From Microcoleus sp. EPA2 (GTDB lineage: Bacteria > Cyanobacteriota > Cyanobacteriia > Cyanobacteriales > Microcoleaceae), in assembly GCA_020882975.1 (NCBI GenBank), contig JAHRFD010000016.1, positions 1 to 64,000 on the forward strand: a stretch of DNA of 64,000 bases, written 5' to 3'. Every line of letters begins with the position of its first letter. The stretch's first letter is position 1. The notes below the pieces were generated by a model. It saw only the letters and a list, made by a program, of their open reading frames with translations, was not told the DNA's origin and searched no databases. Position numbers and translations under genes: made by a program. Of the stretch, positions 27,168-34,710 are shown one piece after another.

Positions 27168-27527
27168 ATGGTAACAAGCTTAAATGTATTGCAATCCCAA
27201 CCATCTAGCCAATGGAAAGTGACACTCCTGTTAGAAACTCTCTCATCAGGACAGGTTTCTGCTTCTGTTTTCGAGTTTCCGCACTGTCGAGTTGAAGCAG
27301 CAAATCGGGAAGAAGCCATTACCCAACTTCAAACCACATTGTTAGAAAGACTTAAGCATATTGAAGCTATTTCCTGGGAAGTACCGATTCAGGCTTCAGA
27401 ACCCACCTGGATGCAATTTGCGGGTGTGTTTAAAGACGATCCAGATTTTCAGGAAATTATGGACGAGATTCGTGCCGAACGTACCTCTGACGATGACTCT
27501 GAAATCGATCCCTCATACTACCTGTAG
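27168..27527 (+). CDS. HicB-like / antitoxin-like protein
   Basis: A 119-residue protein with a HicB-type N-terminal fold (WKVTLLLETLSSGQVSASVF then FPHCRVEAANREEAITQLQT) and an acidic C-terminus MQFAGVFKDDPDFQEIMDEIRA ending SEIDPSYYL. That tail resembles cyanobacterial antitoxins usually encoded just before DTDHVSL-type VapC toxins. Here it follows such a VapC, separated by 187 bases carrying a GGTGCGTTGGGG-type repeat. I infer it is the antitoxin of the upstream toxin; family assignment is from pattern only. Confidence 0.55.
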   Translation: MVTSLNVLQSQPSSQWKVTLLLETLSSGQVSASVFEFPHCRVEAANREEAITQLQTTLLERLKHIEAISWEVPIQASEPTWMQFAGVFKDDPDFQEIMDEIRAERTSDDDSEIDPSYYL

Positions 27528-27554
27528 AGGTGATTTATAGGATAGTAAGCTAAC

Positions 27555-27773
27555 ATGAATCTATCATTTAAAGATTTCAGGTTTATTATAGAAGCGATTG
27601 AACACCAAATCAATGCCTATCAAGAACGTTTGCAAGTAATTGAAGATATAGAAAAAAATGAGGATGAGGCTGCGGATCTAGGGAATGATCTTAAATTCTT
27701 AGAGCTTCTCCACGCAGATATCGCTAGTTTGATGGGGCGGGCAATAATGCCCGCCTTTTTGATAAAAAAATAG
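27555..27773 (+). CDS. Small helical protein with repeat-derived C-terminus
   Basis: A 72-residue hypothetical protein, 27 bases after the antitoxin-like gene. The first 60 residues are a charged helical hairpin (FIIEAIEHQINAYQERLQVI then EDIEKNEDEAADLGNDLKFLELL). The last 14 residues are read through the GGGGCGGGC...GCCCGCC hairpin and are probably not part of the original protein. I do not recognise a family; residues 1-58 look like a natural, soluble small protein. Confidence 0.5.
   Translation: MNLSFKDFRFIIEAIEHQINAYQERLQVIEDIEKNEDEAADLGNDLKFLELLHADIASLMGRAIMPAFLIKK
27736..27760 (+). terminator. GC-rich hairpin with T5 tail
   Basis: GGCGGGC-AATAAT-GCCCGCC-TTTTT is a textbook rho-independent terminator, but it lies inside the 3' end of the 72-codon frame. 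Its first part (TTTGATGGGGCGGGC) is shared with the hairpin after groEL, so it is a dispersed element. Confidence 0.8.
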
Positions 27774-27800
27774 CTGTCACCTGGTGACAGCTATTTTTTT
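27764..27800. terminator. Strong bidirectional terminator
   Basis: A perfect 17-bp inverted repeat (7 A/T pairs followed by ATAGCTGTCAC) with a 3-base loop, flanked by T runs on both strands. It isolates the toxin-antitoxin region from the PLD-TerD gene downstream. Confidence 0.9.
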
Positions 27801-27883
27801 TTGTTGACTGATATACTCAGAAGGAGCTTAGGTACTCTTACTTTAGGGAACCGCTGTATAAAAAAATTTGAGGTAATGTGTCT

Positions 27884-29557
27884 ATGTCTAATGAAAATAA
27901 AGACAATTCTCAGAAACCGAAGCCCAAACTAACTTTGCAAAATCAACGCTTGAGAGAGTTGCAGCAACAATTAGACAAATTGAGTGAGAGTCATGGCAGC
28001 CTGCTTGAGCAAAACCAGAGAATAGAGCAAAAACTAGACGATTTAAAGTCTCTGTTAGAAAATCGACCTGATATCATCACAAGTCAGGTCGATGAACCCA
28101 GTGATAAGCAATATGAAGATCGGCTAGTGTTTAACCGTCCTCATAGTCGAAAAGTGCTTAGTGATGCGCTGGAAAATGTTCAAGAGCGATTGATTCTGGT
28201 ATGTCCTTGGCTGACTTCTTGGGCTAGTGCTGTAGTGATTGAGAAGTGCGAAGAACTCATAAAGCGAGGTGTTCGGATTGATATTGGTTGGGGTAAATTG
28301 GAGGATCTGGCTAGAGATCAAATAGATACATTTTGGTATGGAGCATTGCCCAAATTGCGTCAACTCGAAAATGAATATCCTAAGTTCCTCTCTTTGAAGG
28401 AATTGGGTACCCATGAAAAGTTTTTGGTGTGTGATAACAACTTTGCCATGCTGGGAAGTCATAACTTTCTCACCTCTAAGGAAAGTAGCCCAGAGTTTGA
28501 AGTGGGAATTTTGATCAAAGACACCAACACCATCCAAGATTTAATCAAGCGTTTTGATGAATCTACTTTCAATAAGAGTGCGGCTCTTGATTACTTAAGT
28601 CGTGAAGGTGACACCTATGACCTTGAATATGACCTTGAAGAGCAACCAATAGAAATTGAGGTTTTGAAAAAAATTATTGAGAAGGCTGAGAAAAGGGTGG
28701 CTGAGAACAAGCAGAAAACTGTGGTTAAGCTTCCTCCTCCACAAACACCACCGGTCACTACTCTGAGAAACGAAGAGTCTATTGTGTTGCGAACTAAGTC
28801 TGAAAAAAGCGCTGATTTTACCACTAATAATTCAACTCCGCCTCCTCTTAAATTAAATTCAAATCGGAGAACTAGAAAGAGAACTATACAGTCAGAAGTA
28901 GGCAATGATTTGGGGGTAACATCTACAGCAAGTAGTGATAAAAAGCCAGATTTTCCTGTTTCTAATAAACCAAAGGAAGAGGCTGTAAAACCCCCGATAA
29001 TTACGCCAAGTGGCAGACTGGGTGAAATTATAGTTCAACTGAATTGGAGTCAAGGAACTGGTAGCAAAACTGCCATTGATCTTGATCTGGGTTGCTTGTA
29101 TGAGCTAAAAGATGGACAAAAGTCCCTTCTACAAGCCCTGGGCAAATCGTTTGGTAATTTCTCTACAACTCCGTATATTCATCTGGGTGAAGATGACCGT
29201 AAGGGTGATAAAGGTGAGACTTTATGGATAAATGGCAACAAGGTTGCTGAAGTTAACCGGATTCTAGTTTACGCTTATATCTATAAGGGCATAGCTAAAT
29301 GGTCTGAGGCTAATGGTGTTGTCAAAATCAAATTGCCAGAGGTAATTGAGCAGGCAGATATCGAAGTGAAATTGGATGATCATAGAGATGGTATAAATGT
29401 ACGTGCCATTGCCTTGTTTGAGAATGTTGATGACAAGACTTTTAAAGTTACCAAGATTGAGAAATATTTTAGAGGCCAGTCAGAGATGGATAAAGATTTT
29501 AAGTGGGGCTTAGACTGGGTTGACGGCTCTAAGGAAGGTGAGAAGTGGAGATGTTAG
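27884..29557 (+). CDS. Phospholipase D-like / TerD (TerA-type) fusion protein
   Basis: A 557-residue protein. An N-terminal coiled coil (about residues 20-60) is followed by a single PLD-like phosphodiesterase domain (about 75-235) whose HxK(x)4D motif is HEKFLVCD (H177, K179, D184). After a disordered Ser/Pro/Lys linker (about 260-375) comes a C-terminal TerD-superfamily domain of TerA type: IDLDLGCLYELKDGQK, then GEDDRKGDKGETLWING and VNRILVYAYIY. Such domains bind calcium and belong to chemical-stress/phage-linked Ter systems. I start at ATG 27884 (GAGGT at 27870-27874), not the GTG two codons up. With one HKD motif it should act as a dimer. No other ter genes are adjacent. Confidence 0.82.
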   Translation: MSNENKDNSQKPKPKLTLQNQRLRELQQQLDKLSESHGSLLEQNQRIEQKLDDLKSLLENRPDIITSQVDEPSDKQYEDRLVFNRPHSRKVLSDALENVQERLILVCPWLTSWASAVVIEKCEELIKRGVRIDIGWGKLEDLARDQIDTFWYGALPKLRQLENEYPKFLSLKELGTHEKFLVCDNNFAMLGSHNFLTSKESSPEFEVGILIKDTNTIQDLIKRFDESTFNKSAALDYLSREGDTYDLEYDLEEQPIEIEVLKKIIEKAEKRVAENKQKTVVKLPPPQTPPVTTLRNEESIVLRTKSEKSADFTTNNSTPPPLKLNSNRRTRKRTIQSEVGNDLGVTSTASSDKKPDFPVSNKPKEEAVKPPIITPSGRLGEIIVQLNWSQGTGSKTAIDLDLGCLYELKDGQKSLLQALGKSFGNFSTTPYIHLGEDDRKGDKGETLWINGNKVAEVNRILVYAYIYKGIAKWSEANGVVKIKLPEVIEQADIEVKLDDHRDGINVRAIALFENVDDKTFKVTKIEKYFRGQSEMDKDFKWGLDWVDGSKEGEKWRC

Positions 29558-29577
29558 ATTTTAGATTTTAGATTATA

Positions 29578-29691
29578 CTCGTTACCAGGCTCTGCCTGGT
29601 AACGCAGATCCGGAGGCTCTGCCTCCATTGTCGCAGGCGAGGCAGAGCCTCTGGACATCGGTTCCCAGGCAGAACCTGGGAACCAGTTAAA
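29578..29691. repeat. Dispersed palindromic repeat (CAGGC...GCCTGG family)
   Basis: Nested inverted repeats built on CCAGGCTCTGCCTGG, GGAGGCTCTGCCTCC, GAGGCAGAGCCTC and GGTTCCCAGG...CCTGGGAACC fill the gap before the GST gene. This family of intergenic palindromes is common in filamentous cyanobacteria. No mobility gene is present. Confidence 0.8.
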
Positions 29692-29702
29692 ATTTTACCG
29701 TT

Positions 29703-30362
29703 ATGAAACTTTACCATACTCCCATTTCCCCCAACTCCCGCCGCGTGTGGGTAGCCCTCATCGAAAAAAACCTCGACTTTGAATTGGTAGAAATCCACTT
29801 GGACGGCGATCACTTAGAGCCTGAATTTGTGGCAATGAATCCTTTTCACCGCATCCCAGTTTTGGTCGATGGTGACTTCACTGTCGTCGAATCTCTGGCA
29901 ATTCTTGATTATCTAGAAGCCAAGTATCCCGAACCGGCAATGCTGCCCAAAGATGCGAAAGAGTTGGCAATTGTGAAAATGGTAGAATTAGTCACGGTGA
30001 ATGAACTTGGGTCGGCACTTTACCCCCTCAGCAGTGAAAAAATGGGCTGGGGAATTCCTGAAGCGCAGGAAATTGCCAAGGCTAAGGAAAAAGTCGATAC
30101 TGTGTTGACATTCTTTGAAGGTTTGTTGGACGATCGCCCTTTTTTCGCTAGTAACACTTTGACATATGCCGATTGCGTTGCCGGTACCGTCGTGCCTTTG
30201 CTATCTTGGGTTGATGTATCTATAGACGGCTATCCGAAAATTCAAGCTTGGTGCGATCGCCTAATCTCCCGTCCCTCCTTCCAGCAAACCCAATTCACCA
30301 AAGCAGACTTGGCTGCTTTCGCATCAAGGAGACAAAAATTTCTCGCACAATCTCCAGCATAA
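29703..30362 (+). CDS. Glutathione S-transferase family protein
   Basis: A 219-residue soluble protein with a thioredoxin-fold N-terminal domain (MKLYHTPISPNSRRVWVALI, cis-proline in NPFHRIPVLVDGD at about 49, and the glutathione-contacting ES in VVESLAILDYLEAKYP) and an all-helical C-terminal domain (about 90-210) with LTYADCVAGTVVPLLSWV. It conjugates glutathione to, or reduces, electrophilic substrates; the class cannot be fixed. Its stop overlaps the next ATG (TAATG), so the two are probably co-translated. Confidence 0.88.
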   Translation: MKLYHTPISPNSRRVWVALIEKNLDFELVEIHLDGDHLEPEFVAMNPFHRIPVLVDGDFTVVESLAILDYLEAKYPEPAMLPKDAKELAIVKMVELVTVNELGSALYPLSSEKMGWGIPEAQEIAKAKEKVDTVLTFFEGLLDDRPFFASNTLTYADCVAGTVVPLLSWVDVSIDGYPKIQAWCDRLISRPSFQQTQFTKADLAAFASRRQKFLAQSPA

Positions 30363-30790
30363 TGAATAAATTAATTCTCAAGGAATCGCTCTTTTTCCTC
30401 GCTGTTTTCACCTGCATCCAACTTCCGATCGCAGCAATGGCGCAGCCGGCAACTCGCTCTAACTACGAATCAATTAACGTCAAACAGTTCCTGGGTACTC
30501 GCCAAATTACCGTCTCTAACCCTAAAGATATCGCAGCTAAACTCTTTAGTAGCGATCGAGAATCTGAAGGCAGAAAAAGCGATGCAATTTCGGTGGAATA
30601 TCCCCTGCGAGAAACAGCAGTAATTGTACATACAGTCATTGGTTTAGCTGACGATTCTGTTGCTGGAATGCGCCACCGTATCGAACTTGCATTCAAGCAA
30701 AATAAGTGGGAAATTGTCTGGATAGGCAGACAATCAAAGTGTCAGCCAAATCGCGGGCATCAAAATTGGGCGGCGGGTCGTTGTAAGTAG
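30362..30790 (+). CDS. Secreted small hypothetical protein
   Basis: A 142-residue exported protein of unknown function. The signal peptide is residues 1-27 (KESLFFLAVFTCIQLPIAA, cleavage near AMAQP). The mature part has a mixed alpha/beta pattern with SVEYPLRETAVIVHTVIGLA and ends IVWIGRQSKCQPNRG followed by a Cys near the C-terminus, so a disulfide is possible. The start at 30362 overlaps the GST stop; the frame is open upstream inside GST, which is only overlap. Confidence 0.7.
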   Translation: MNKLILKESLFFLAVFTCIQLPIAAMAQPATRSNYESINVKQFLGTRQITVSNPKDIAAKLFSSDRESEGRKSDAISVEYPLRETAVIVHTVIGLADDSVAGMRHRIELAFKQNKWEIVWIGRQSKCQPNRGHQNWAAGRCK

Positions 30791-30891
30791 GAAAAATGAT
30801 AGATTTTAGATCGCTAATCCCCCGATCGTCACCGTGGGAGCAGTCTAAAATCTAACATCTAACATCGCACAACGATCGCACAAAATTCTGG

Positions 30892-31782
30892 TTAAGCAAA
30901 TCTCCGTCGCAACAGAGGTTGAATGCTCAACAATGCTACTGCATCAAAGGCTAGCAAGACTAACAACGCTCCTCCAAAGGTGACATTACCCCAGGGAGCT
31001 TGCATGACGACACTTGCTAGGGACCAATCGCTGTGCAAGTACAAATAGCGGATGGGTTCGATCGCATAACTGAGAGGATTGAGAGTAACCACAACTTGCA
31101 ACCACTCTGGCATAAAGGACAGCGGCGCGAGGGCTGTGCTGGCAAATAATAGTGGTAAGTTAGTAACAAAAATTACCGCAATTAATTCTACGTGACCGGG
31201 AAGAGCGAAGGCTAAACCGAGACTCAAACCCGTGACTCCCAAAACTAACAACAGGACTATGAGGGCGATCGCCCCTAGTCCGGCAATTCCAGGGAATCCC
31301 GCGCCCAAGAATGCGCCCGCGGTGACAATTGCGCCGGTTTGAATGAAGCTGAGGGTGACGATGAAAATAGCCGAAGCTAGGACAATCGAGAATCGGGAAG
31401 CTAGGGGCGCGACTAATAGGCGGTTGAGAAATCCGAATTCGCGATCGAACATAATCGGCAAACCGGCATTCAGCGCCCCTGCAAAGGCAGTAAAAACGAT
31501 GACACCAGCGCCGAGAAATTGTCCGTAATTTTGGCTTTCTCCGAACAAGCCGGCGGGTGCATTTTCAAACAGCGCGCCGAATAAAACCAACCACATCAGC
31601 GGTTGAATAATTCCTGCAACTAGCGTCGAGGGGCGGCGCTGTAATTGAATAAACAGGCGTTTGGTTAATGCGAGTGTTTCTTGGATGAAGTCGCCCAGCA
31701 GGGAACTCGAAGTGTCAGCGGATGCTGTGGAGAGTGGCCGCTGCTGGTTGAGGTTGTTGGGGGATGTAACAGTACCGCTCAT
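30892..31782 (-). CDS. ABC-2 type transporter permease
   Basis: A 296-residue membrane protein with six predicted helices and the ABC-2 signature region (FDREFGFLNRLLVAPLASRFS, and FLPLSFMPEWLQVV-like end before a last helix). Such permeases pair with a separate ATPase to export drugs, lipids or polysaccharide. No ATPase gene is next to it here, so its partner must be elsewhere. About 45 N-terminal residues are Ser/Thr-rich and cytoplasmic. ATG at 31780-31782. Confidence 0.85.
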   Translation of the reverse strand: MSGTVTSPNNLNQQRPLSTASADTSSSLLGDFIQETLALTKRLFIQLQRRPSTLVAGIIQPLMWLVLFGALFENAPAGLFGESQNYGQFLGAGVIVFTAFAGALNAGLPIMFDREFGFLNRLLVAPLASRFSIVLASAIFIVTLSFIQTGAIVTAGAFLGAGFPGIAGLGAIALIVLLLVLGVTGLSLGLAFALPGHVELIAVIFVTNLPLLFASTALAPLSFMPEWLQVVVTLNPLSYAIEPIRYLYLHSDWSLASVVMQAPWGNVTFGGALLVLLAFDAVALLSIQPLLRRRFA

Positions 31783-31860
31783 AATTGCTGATTTTGATTA
31801 AATCGAACTCTCTTTAGGGTAGCAAGTCTGGAGGAATTGGTGTTAGGCGGGCGATCGCCC

Positions 31861-32598
31861 TTACAATTGTTGGGGGTCAATGCCTTTTTCTCGCAGCAAT
31901 TCTATTAAAGCTTCATAGCGCTGCTGTTCCTGTTGTCGCAGAGTGCGTTCTGCTTCTAGCTGTTGTTGAGCGAGTTCTTTTTCTTGTTGTTCGCGATCGG
32001 CCCGTTGGCTTTCCTGCTCTCGCAGTCGATCTAATTCTACTGAAGTGAGGAATTTGCGATCGTCTGGGCGATAAATTTCGAGGGTTTCTGGTGTCAGTTG
32101 AAACCGTATTCCCAAGCGGGGGCTAACCCAACCGTTGATTTCTGGGATTTCTTCTAGGCGATCGCCTACTCGTTGAGAACCTGTAAATTCTAATGTATCT
32201 GGGTCATAGATATAATATTCTTCTACTCCGTAGTTCTGATAGAAGAATAGTTTTCTGAGCATTTCTGTGCTGGTATTTCCAGGGGATAATATTTCAAATA
32301 CCACTTGAGGCGGAATATTATCTTCTTGCCATTGTTTGTAAGAACCCCTGTCTCCTTTTGGTCTACCAAAGACTGCTAATATATCAGGTGCTTTGCGAAT
32401 TTTGTTATCGCCTTCGACGGGATACCAGAGTAGGTCGCCGGCGATAAATACGTCAGCGAAAGTCGCGAATAAGATTTCTAGGTTTTCCTTGATTGTGACA
32501 ATCCAGCGGAATTGTTTGGTGTTGTCTGCCATTGGTTGACCGTCGCTGTCTGGATAGATGATTTCTGGTGTTGTTTGTGGGGCGAGTTGTTGTACCAT
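31861..32598 (-). CDS. Uma2-family (DUF820) endonuclease-like protein
   Basis: A 245-residue member of the very expanded cyanobacterial Uma2 family, which has a PD-(D/E)XK nuclease fold. Putative site residues sit in KAPDILAVF (Asp, about 90) and PPQVVFEILSPGNTS (Glu, about 116). The C-terminal 50 residues are a Glu/Gln/Arg coiled coil. I start at the ATG at 32596-32598, with AAGGTG 6 bases before; the GTG at 32607 lacks a site. The biological role of Uma2 proteins is not established. Confidence 0.85.
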   Translation of the reverse strand: MVQQLAPQTTPEIIYPDSDGQPMADNTKQFRWIVTIKENLEILFATFADVFIAGDLLWYPVEGDNKIRKAPDILAVFGRPKGDRGSYKQWQEDNIPPQVVFEILSPGNTSTEMLRKLFFYQNYGVEEYYIYDPDTLEFTGSQRVGDRLEEIPEINGWVSPRLGIRFQLTPETLEIYRPDDRKFLTSVELDRLREQESQRADREQQEKELAQQQLEAERTLRQQEQQRYEALIELLREKGIDPQQL

Positions 32599-32718
32599 GC
32601 CGTTCACCTTTGGGCTGCAATAGTTTTAATTCTATCATGTAGAGGAATGGAAAGGGCGATCGTGACTGAAAAACGCTACTGGATATGCTATATTGAGTAG
32701 GAAGAATTTGGCAAAAAA

Positions 32719-32928
32719 ATGTCTTGTACTTTCACGCCAATTGTTTATTGGGAAGAGGATGTTTATGTAGCCGAGTGTCCTGAAGTGGGAACGGCTAGCC
32801 AAGGAGAAACGATAGAAGAGGCGATCGCAAATCTCAAAGAAGCAACGGAACTTTATTTAGAAGAATTCCCTCTGCCTAAAACTTCCCCCCTTCTGCTAAC
32901 TACATTTGATACCAATTTCATAAAGTAG
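32719..32928 (+). CDS. HicB-family antitoxin, 3' end replaced
   Basis: A 69-residue HicB-like protein: PIVYWEEDVYVAECPEVGTA is the partial RNase-H-like fold, followed by GETIEEAIANLKEATELYLE. Its last seven residues (DTNFIK and neighbours) and its stop are encoded by the MITE-like element that begins at 32909, so the native C-terminus has been lost or extended. No HicA toxin is adjacent on either side; it is an orphan antitoxin or a remnant. Confidence 0.72.
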   Translation: MSCTFTPIVYWEEDVYVAECPEVGTASQGETIEEAIANLKEATELYLEEFPLPKTSPLLLTTFDTNFIK

Positions 32929-33013
32929 CGCTACATATCTACCCCCCCAACCCCCCCGATGCCTTGGGGGGGCTTTGAACTACATCTGTAGTAGGAGTTT
33001 ATGAAAATGGTAT
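32909..33013. mobile_element. MITE-like element inserted in hicB
   Basis: A 105-bp element with 16-base terminal inverted repeats: ATACCAATTTCATAAA (32909-32924) and TTTATGAAAATGGTAT (32998-33013), which match at 15 of 16 positions. The interior has a C7/G7 hairpin (CCCCCCC GATGCCTT GGGGGGG, near 32950-32972). It encodes nothing and so would need a transposase in trans. It interrupts the hicB reading frame. Confidence 0.65.
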
Positions 33014-33040
33014 GAGGTATTGAGTGCCTAAATTACTGCT

Positions 33041-33112
33041 CTTGCTCTGACAGTGCTATTTTAGATAAAAGAACGATCGGGAATGGGTGACGAAAAAATA
33101 TTGTCAACTATC
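33041..33112 (+). repeat. 72-bp duplicated upstream region, copy A
   Basis: CTTGCTCTGACAGTG... ending TTGTCAACTATC. It matches 33965-34036 at about 62 of 72 positions without gaps. Both copies lie upstream of a toxin-antitoxin locus, so they may carry its promoter/operator. Confidence 0.85.
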
Positions 33113-33161
33113 ACTGATATAGGAACTTTAATTAGCCGTATAAACAATGGAGGATAAAGCT

Positions 33162-33533
33162 ATGTCATCAAGGGCGATCGCCACTTTGGTCAAGATCATG
33201 GAATCTCTGCCGGAAACTCTGCAAGATAGAGTTGTTGAACACCTGCAAGAGTACATTCTGAAATCAAATATTACTGTTCCTGTCAACCCCGACGGTAAGT
33301 TAGCAATTCCCGCTGAGATTGAAGCTCAACTAAAGCCTGGGGATAGATATACAGTGACTGTCACCGCAGATAATATTGTCTTTCAGAAGGTAGCAGGTTT
33401 CGACTGGGAGGAATGGGAACGGCGAGTAGAAGCAGCGAGTCCCGATCCTGATGAGTTAACAATGGAAGAAATTTGCGAACTTGTGCGGGAAGTGCGTCGC
33501 GAGAAAGGTTCTGAAATAGAGTCGCACAAATGA
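33162..33533 (+). CDS. AbrB-like antitoxin
   Basis: A 123-residue antitoxin of the PIN toxin encoded immediately downstream. N-terminal helices (MSSRAIATLVKIMESLPETL) precede a SpoVT/AbrB-like swapped-hairpin core NITVPVNPDGKLAIPAEIEA then LKPGDRYTVTVT, and an acidic helical tail that should wrap the toxin. The start at 33162 has GGAGG at 33149-33153; the ATG at 33147 overlaps that site and is rejected. The stop overlaps the toxin start (ATGA), giving coupled translation. Confidence 0.78.
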   Translation: MSSRAIATLVKIMESLPETLQDRVVEHLQEYILKSNITVPVNPDGKLAIPAEIEAQLKPGDRYTVTVTADNIVFQKVAGFDWEEWERRVEAASPDPDELTMEEICELVREVRREKGSEIESHK

Positions 33534-33952
33534 AAATTGTAGTGGATACTAATATCTTTGTGTCCGGCTGGCTGTGGGGAGGTATCCCAGCTCGTTTATT
33601 CAGATTAGCGAGAACTCATCAACTCATAATTTGTGCTTCAGAAGCAATACTAGCAGAATTAGAGAATACCTTGAACAAACAAAAACTCCAGGCAAAATTA
33701 CAATCTTTGGGTTTTACCGTTAATGGTTTAATGAGCGGAACACGAGAGTTAGTGCAAGTTTACCCGATTTCCACGATCGACGTGCCTGAGTTACGAGATG
33801 CTAATGACAATATGATTTTAGGAACTGCGATCGCTGCTGATGCTGATGTAATTGTTACGGGCGATCTGGATTTGTTAGTGTTGCAGGAATATGAGGGGAT
33901 TCCTATTGTTACGGCTAGGGAATTTTTGGAGCGTTATTTTCCAGAAAATTAG
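33530..33952 (+). CDS. PIN-domain toxin
   Basis: A 140-residue putative toxin of the PIN family (COG1569 type). The acidic site is complete: MKIVVDTNIFVSGWLWGG (Asp6), ASEAILAELENTLN (Glu), VPELRDANDNMILGTAI (Asp) and VIVTGDLDLLVL (Asp). PIN toxins cleave RNA. It overlaps the AbrB-like antitoxin gene by four bases, the standard arrangement of a type II module. Confidence 0.86.
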   Translation: MKIVVDTNIFVSGWLWGGIPARLFRLARTHQLIICASEAILAELENTLNKQKLQAKLQSLGFTVNGLMSGTRELVQVYPISTIDVPELRDANDNMILGTAIAADADVIVTGDLDLLVLQEYEGIPIVTAREFLERYFPEN

Positions 33953-33964
33953 GGGGCGATCGCA

Positions 33965-34036
33965 CTTGCTCTGACAGTGTTATGCTAGATAAGAGAGCGA
34001 TCGGAAATTGGCGAGGAAAAAATCTTGTCAACTATC
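33965..34036 (+). repeat. 72-bp duplicated upstream region, copy B
   Basis: The second copy of the block at 33041-33112, aligned without gaps at about 86 percent. It ends 14 bases before the ATG of the decayed toxin-antitoxin locus at 34051. Confidence 0.85.
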
Positions 34037-34050
34037 GGAGTGTTTGATTT

Positions 34051-34255
34051 ATGCTAATTGAGAAGATCCTTCAAGAACTACAAGACATTTCCGAAGACAA
34101 AGCCTGCAAAACACACGCCACAACTCCAGCAACTCTTGAGCCGAGTTAACCTTGTTCCTTTCGATCGCGATTCTGCTGTTGCTGCTGCCACAATCCGCGC
34201 TCAATTGGAGCAACAAGGCGCTCCTATCGGGCCGATCGACATTAGAATAGAATAA
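34051..34255 (+). pseudogene. Decayed toxin-antitoxin locus (antitoxin start fused to VapC end)
   Basis: The ATG at 34051 opens MLIEKILQELQDISEDK, the usual N-terminus of a small cyanobacterial antitoxin, but the frame stops at 34149. In another frame the DNA then encodes LQQLLSRVNLVPFDRDSAVA and LEQQGAPIGPIDI, the C-terminal half of a VapC toxin, ending early at 34255 where ...LIAATAL would be expected. A deletion has therefore removed the middle of a former antitoxin-toxin pair. Neither part should work. Confidence 0.7.
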
Positions 34256-34275
34256 CTTCCTACCTCAATCCCCTC

Positions 34276-34710
34276 ATGCCAGCCAAAGACATTTACCATG
34301 ATTCCGTAAAACAGGCGCTCATCAATGATGGCTGGACAATTCTCAAGGAAAACTACGAACTGGAGTACGGCGGAGATAACTTATATCCAGATTTTGCTGC
34401 CGAGAAATCTATTGCTGCAACGCGAGACAAAGAAAGAATACTTGTGGAAGTCAAAAGCTTCATCGGACGATCTTTCATTACTGACCTACAAGCTACCATC
34501 GGTCAGTACATCATGTACAAAGAAGTTGTTGAAGCTCAAACCCTTAATTTCAAGCTATACTTGGCAATTCCAGCTAACTTGTACGATAATAAATTTCAAA
34601 CCCCACTCGCTCAATTAATGATTCAAAAAAACCAAGTTAACCTATTGCTTTTCAATCCAATCCAGGAGGTCATCGAACGATGGATAAACTCGAAAGCTAC
34701 CGAAATTTAA
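34276..34710 (+). CDS. xisH: XisH family protein
   Basis: A 144-residue XisH protein. The family was named for control of fdxN-element excision in heterocystous Anabaena and has a PD-(D/E)XK nuclease-like fold. The motif appears as YPDFAAEKS (Asp about 38) and ILVEVKSFIG (E-x-K about 56-58), followed by DLQATIGQYIMY. It overlaps xisI by 31 bases. No nif/fdxN gene or heterocyst marker is near, so its role here is not element excision in any visible way. Confidence 0.9.
   Translation: MPAKDIYHDSVKQALINDGWTILKENYELEYGGDNLYPDFAAEKSIAATRDKERILVEVKSFIGRSFITDLQATIGQYIMYKEVVEAQTLNFKLYLAIPANLYDNKFQTPLAQLMIQKNQVNLLLFNPIQEVIERWINSKATEI

Noticed and set aside
27884..29557. A tellurite-resistance (ter) operon
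   Set aside because: Only one TerD-type domain is present, fused to a nuclease-like domain, with no terB, terC or other ter genes.
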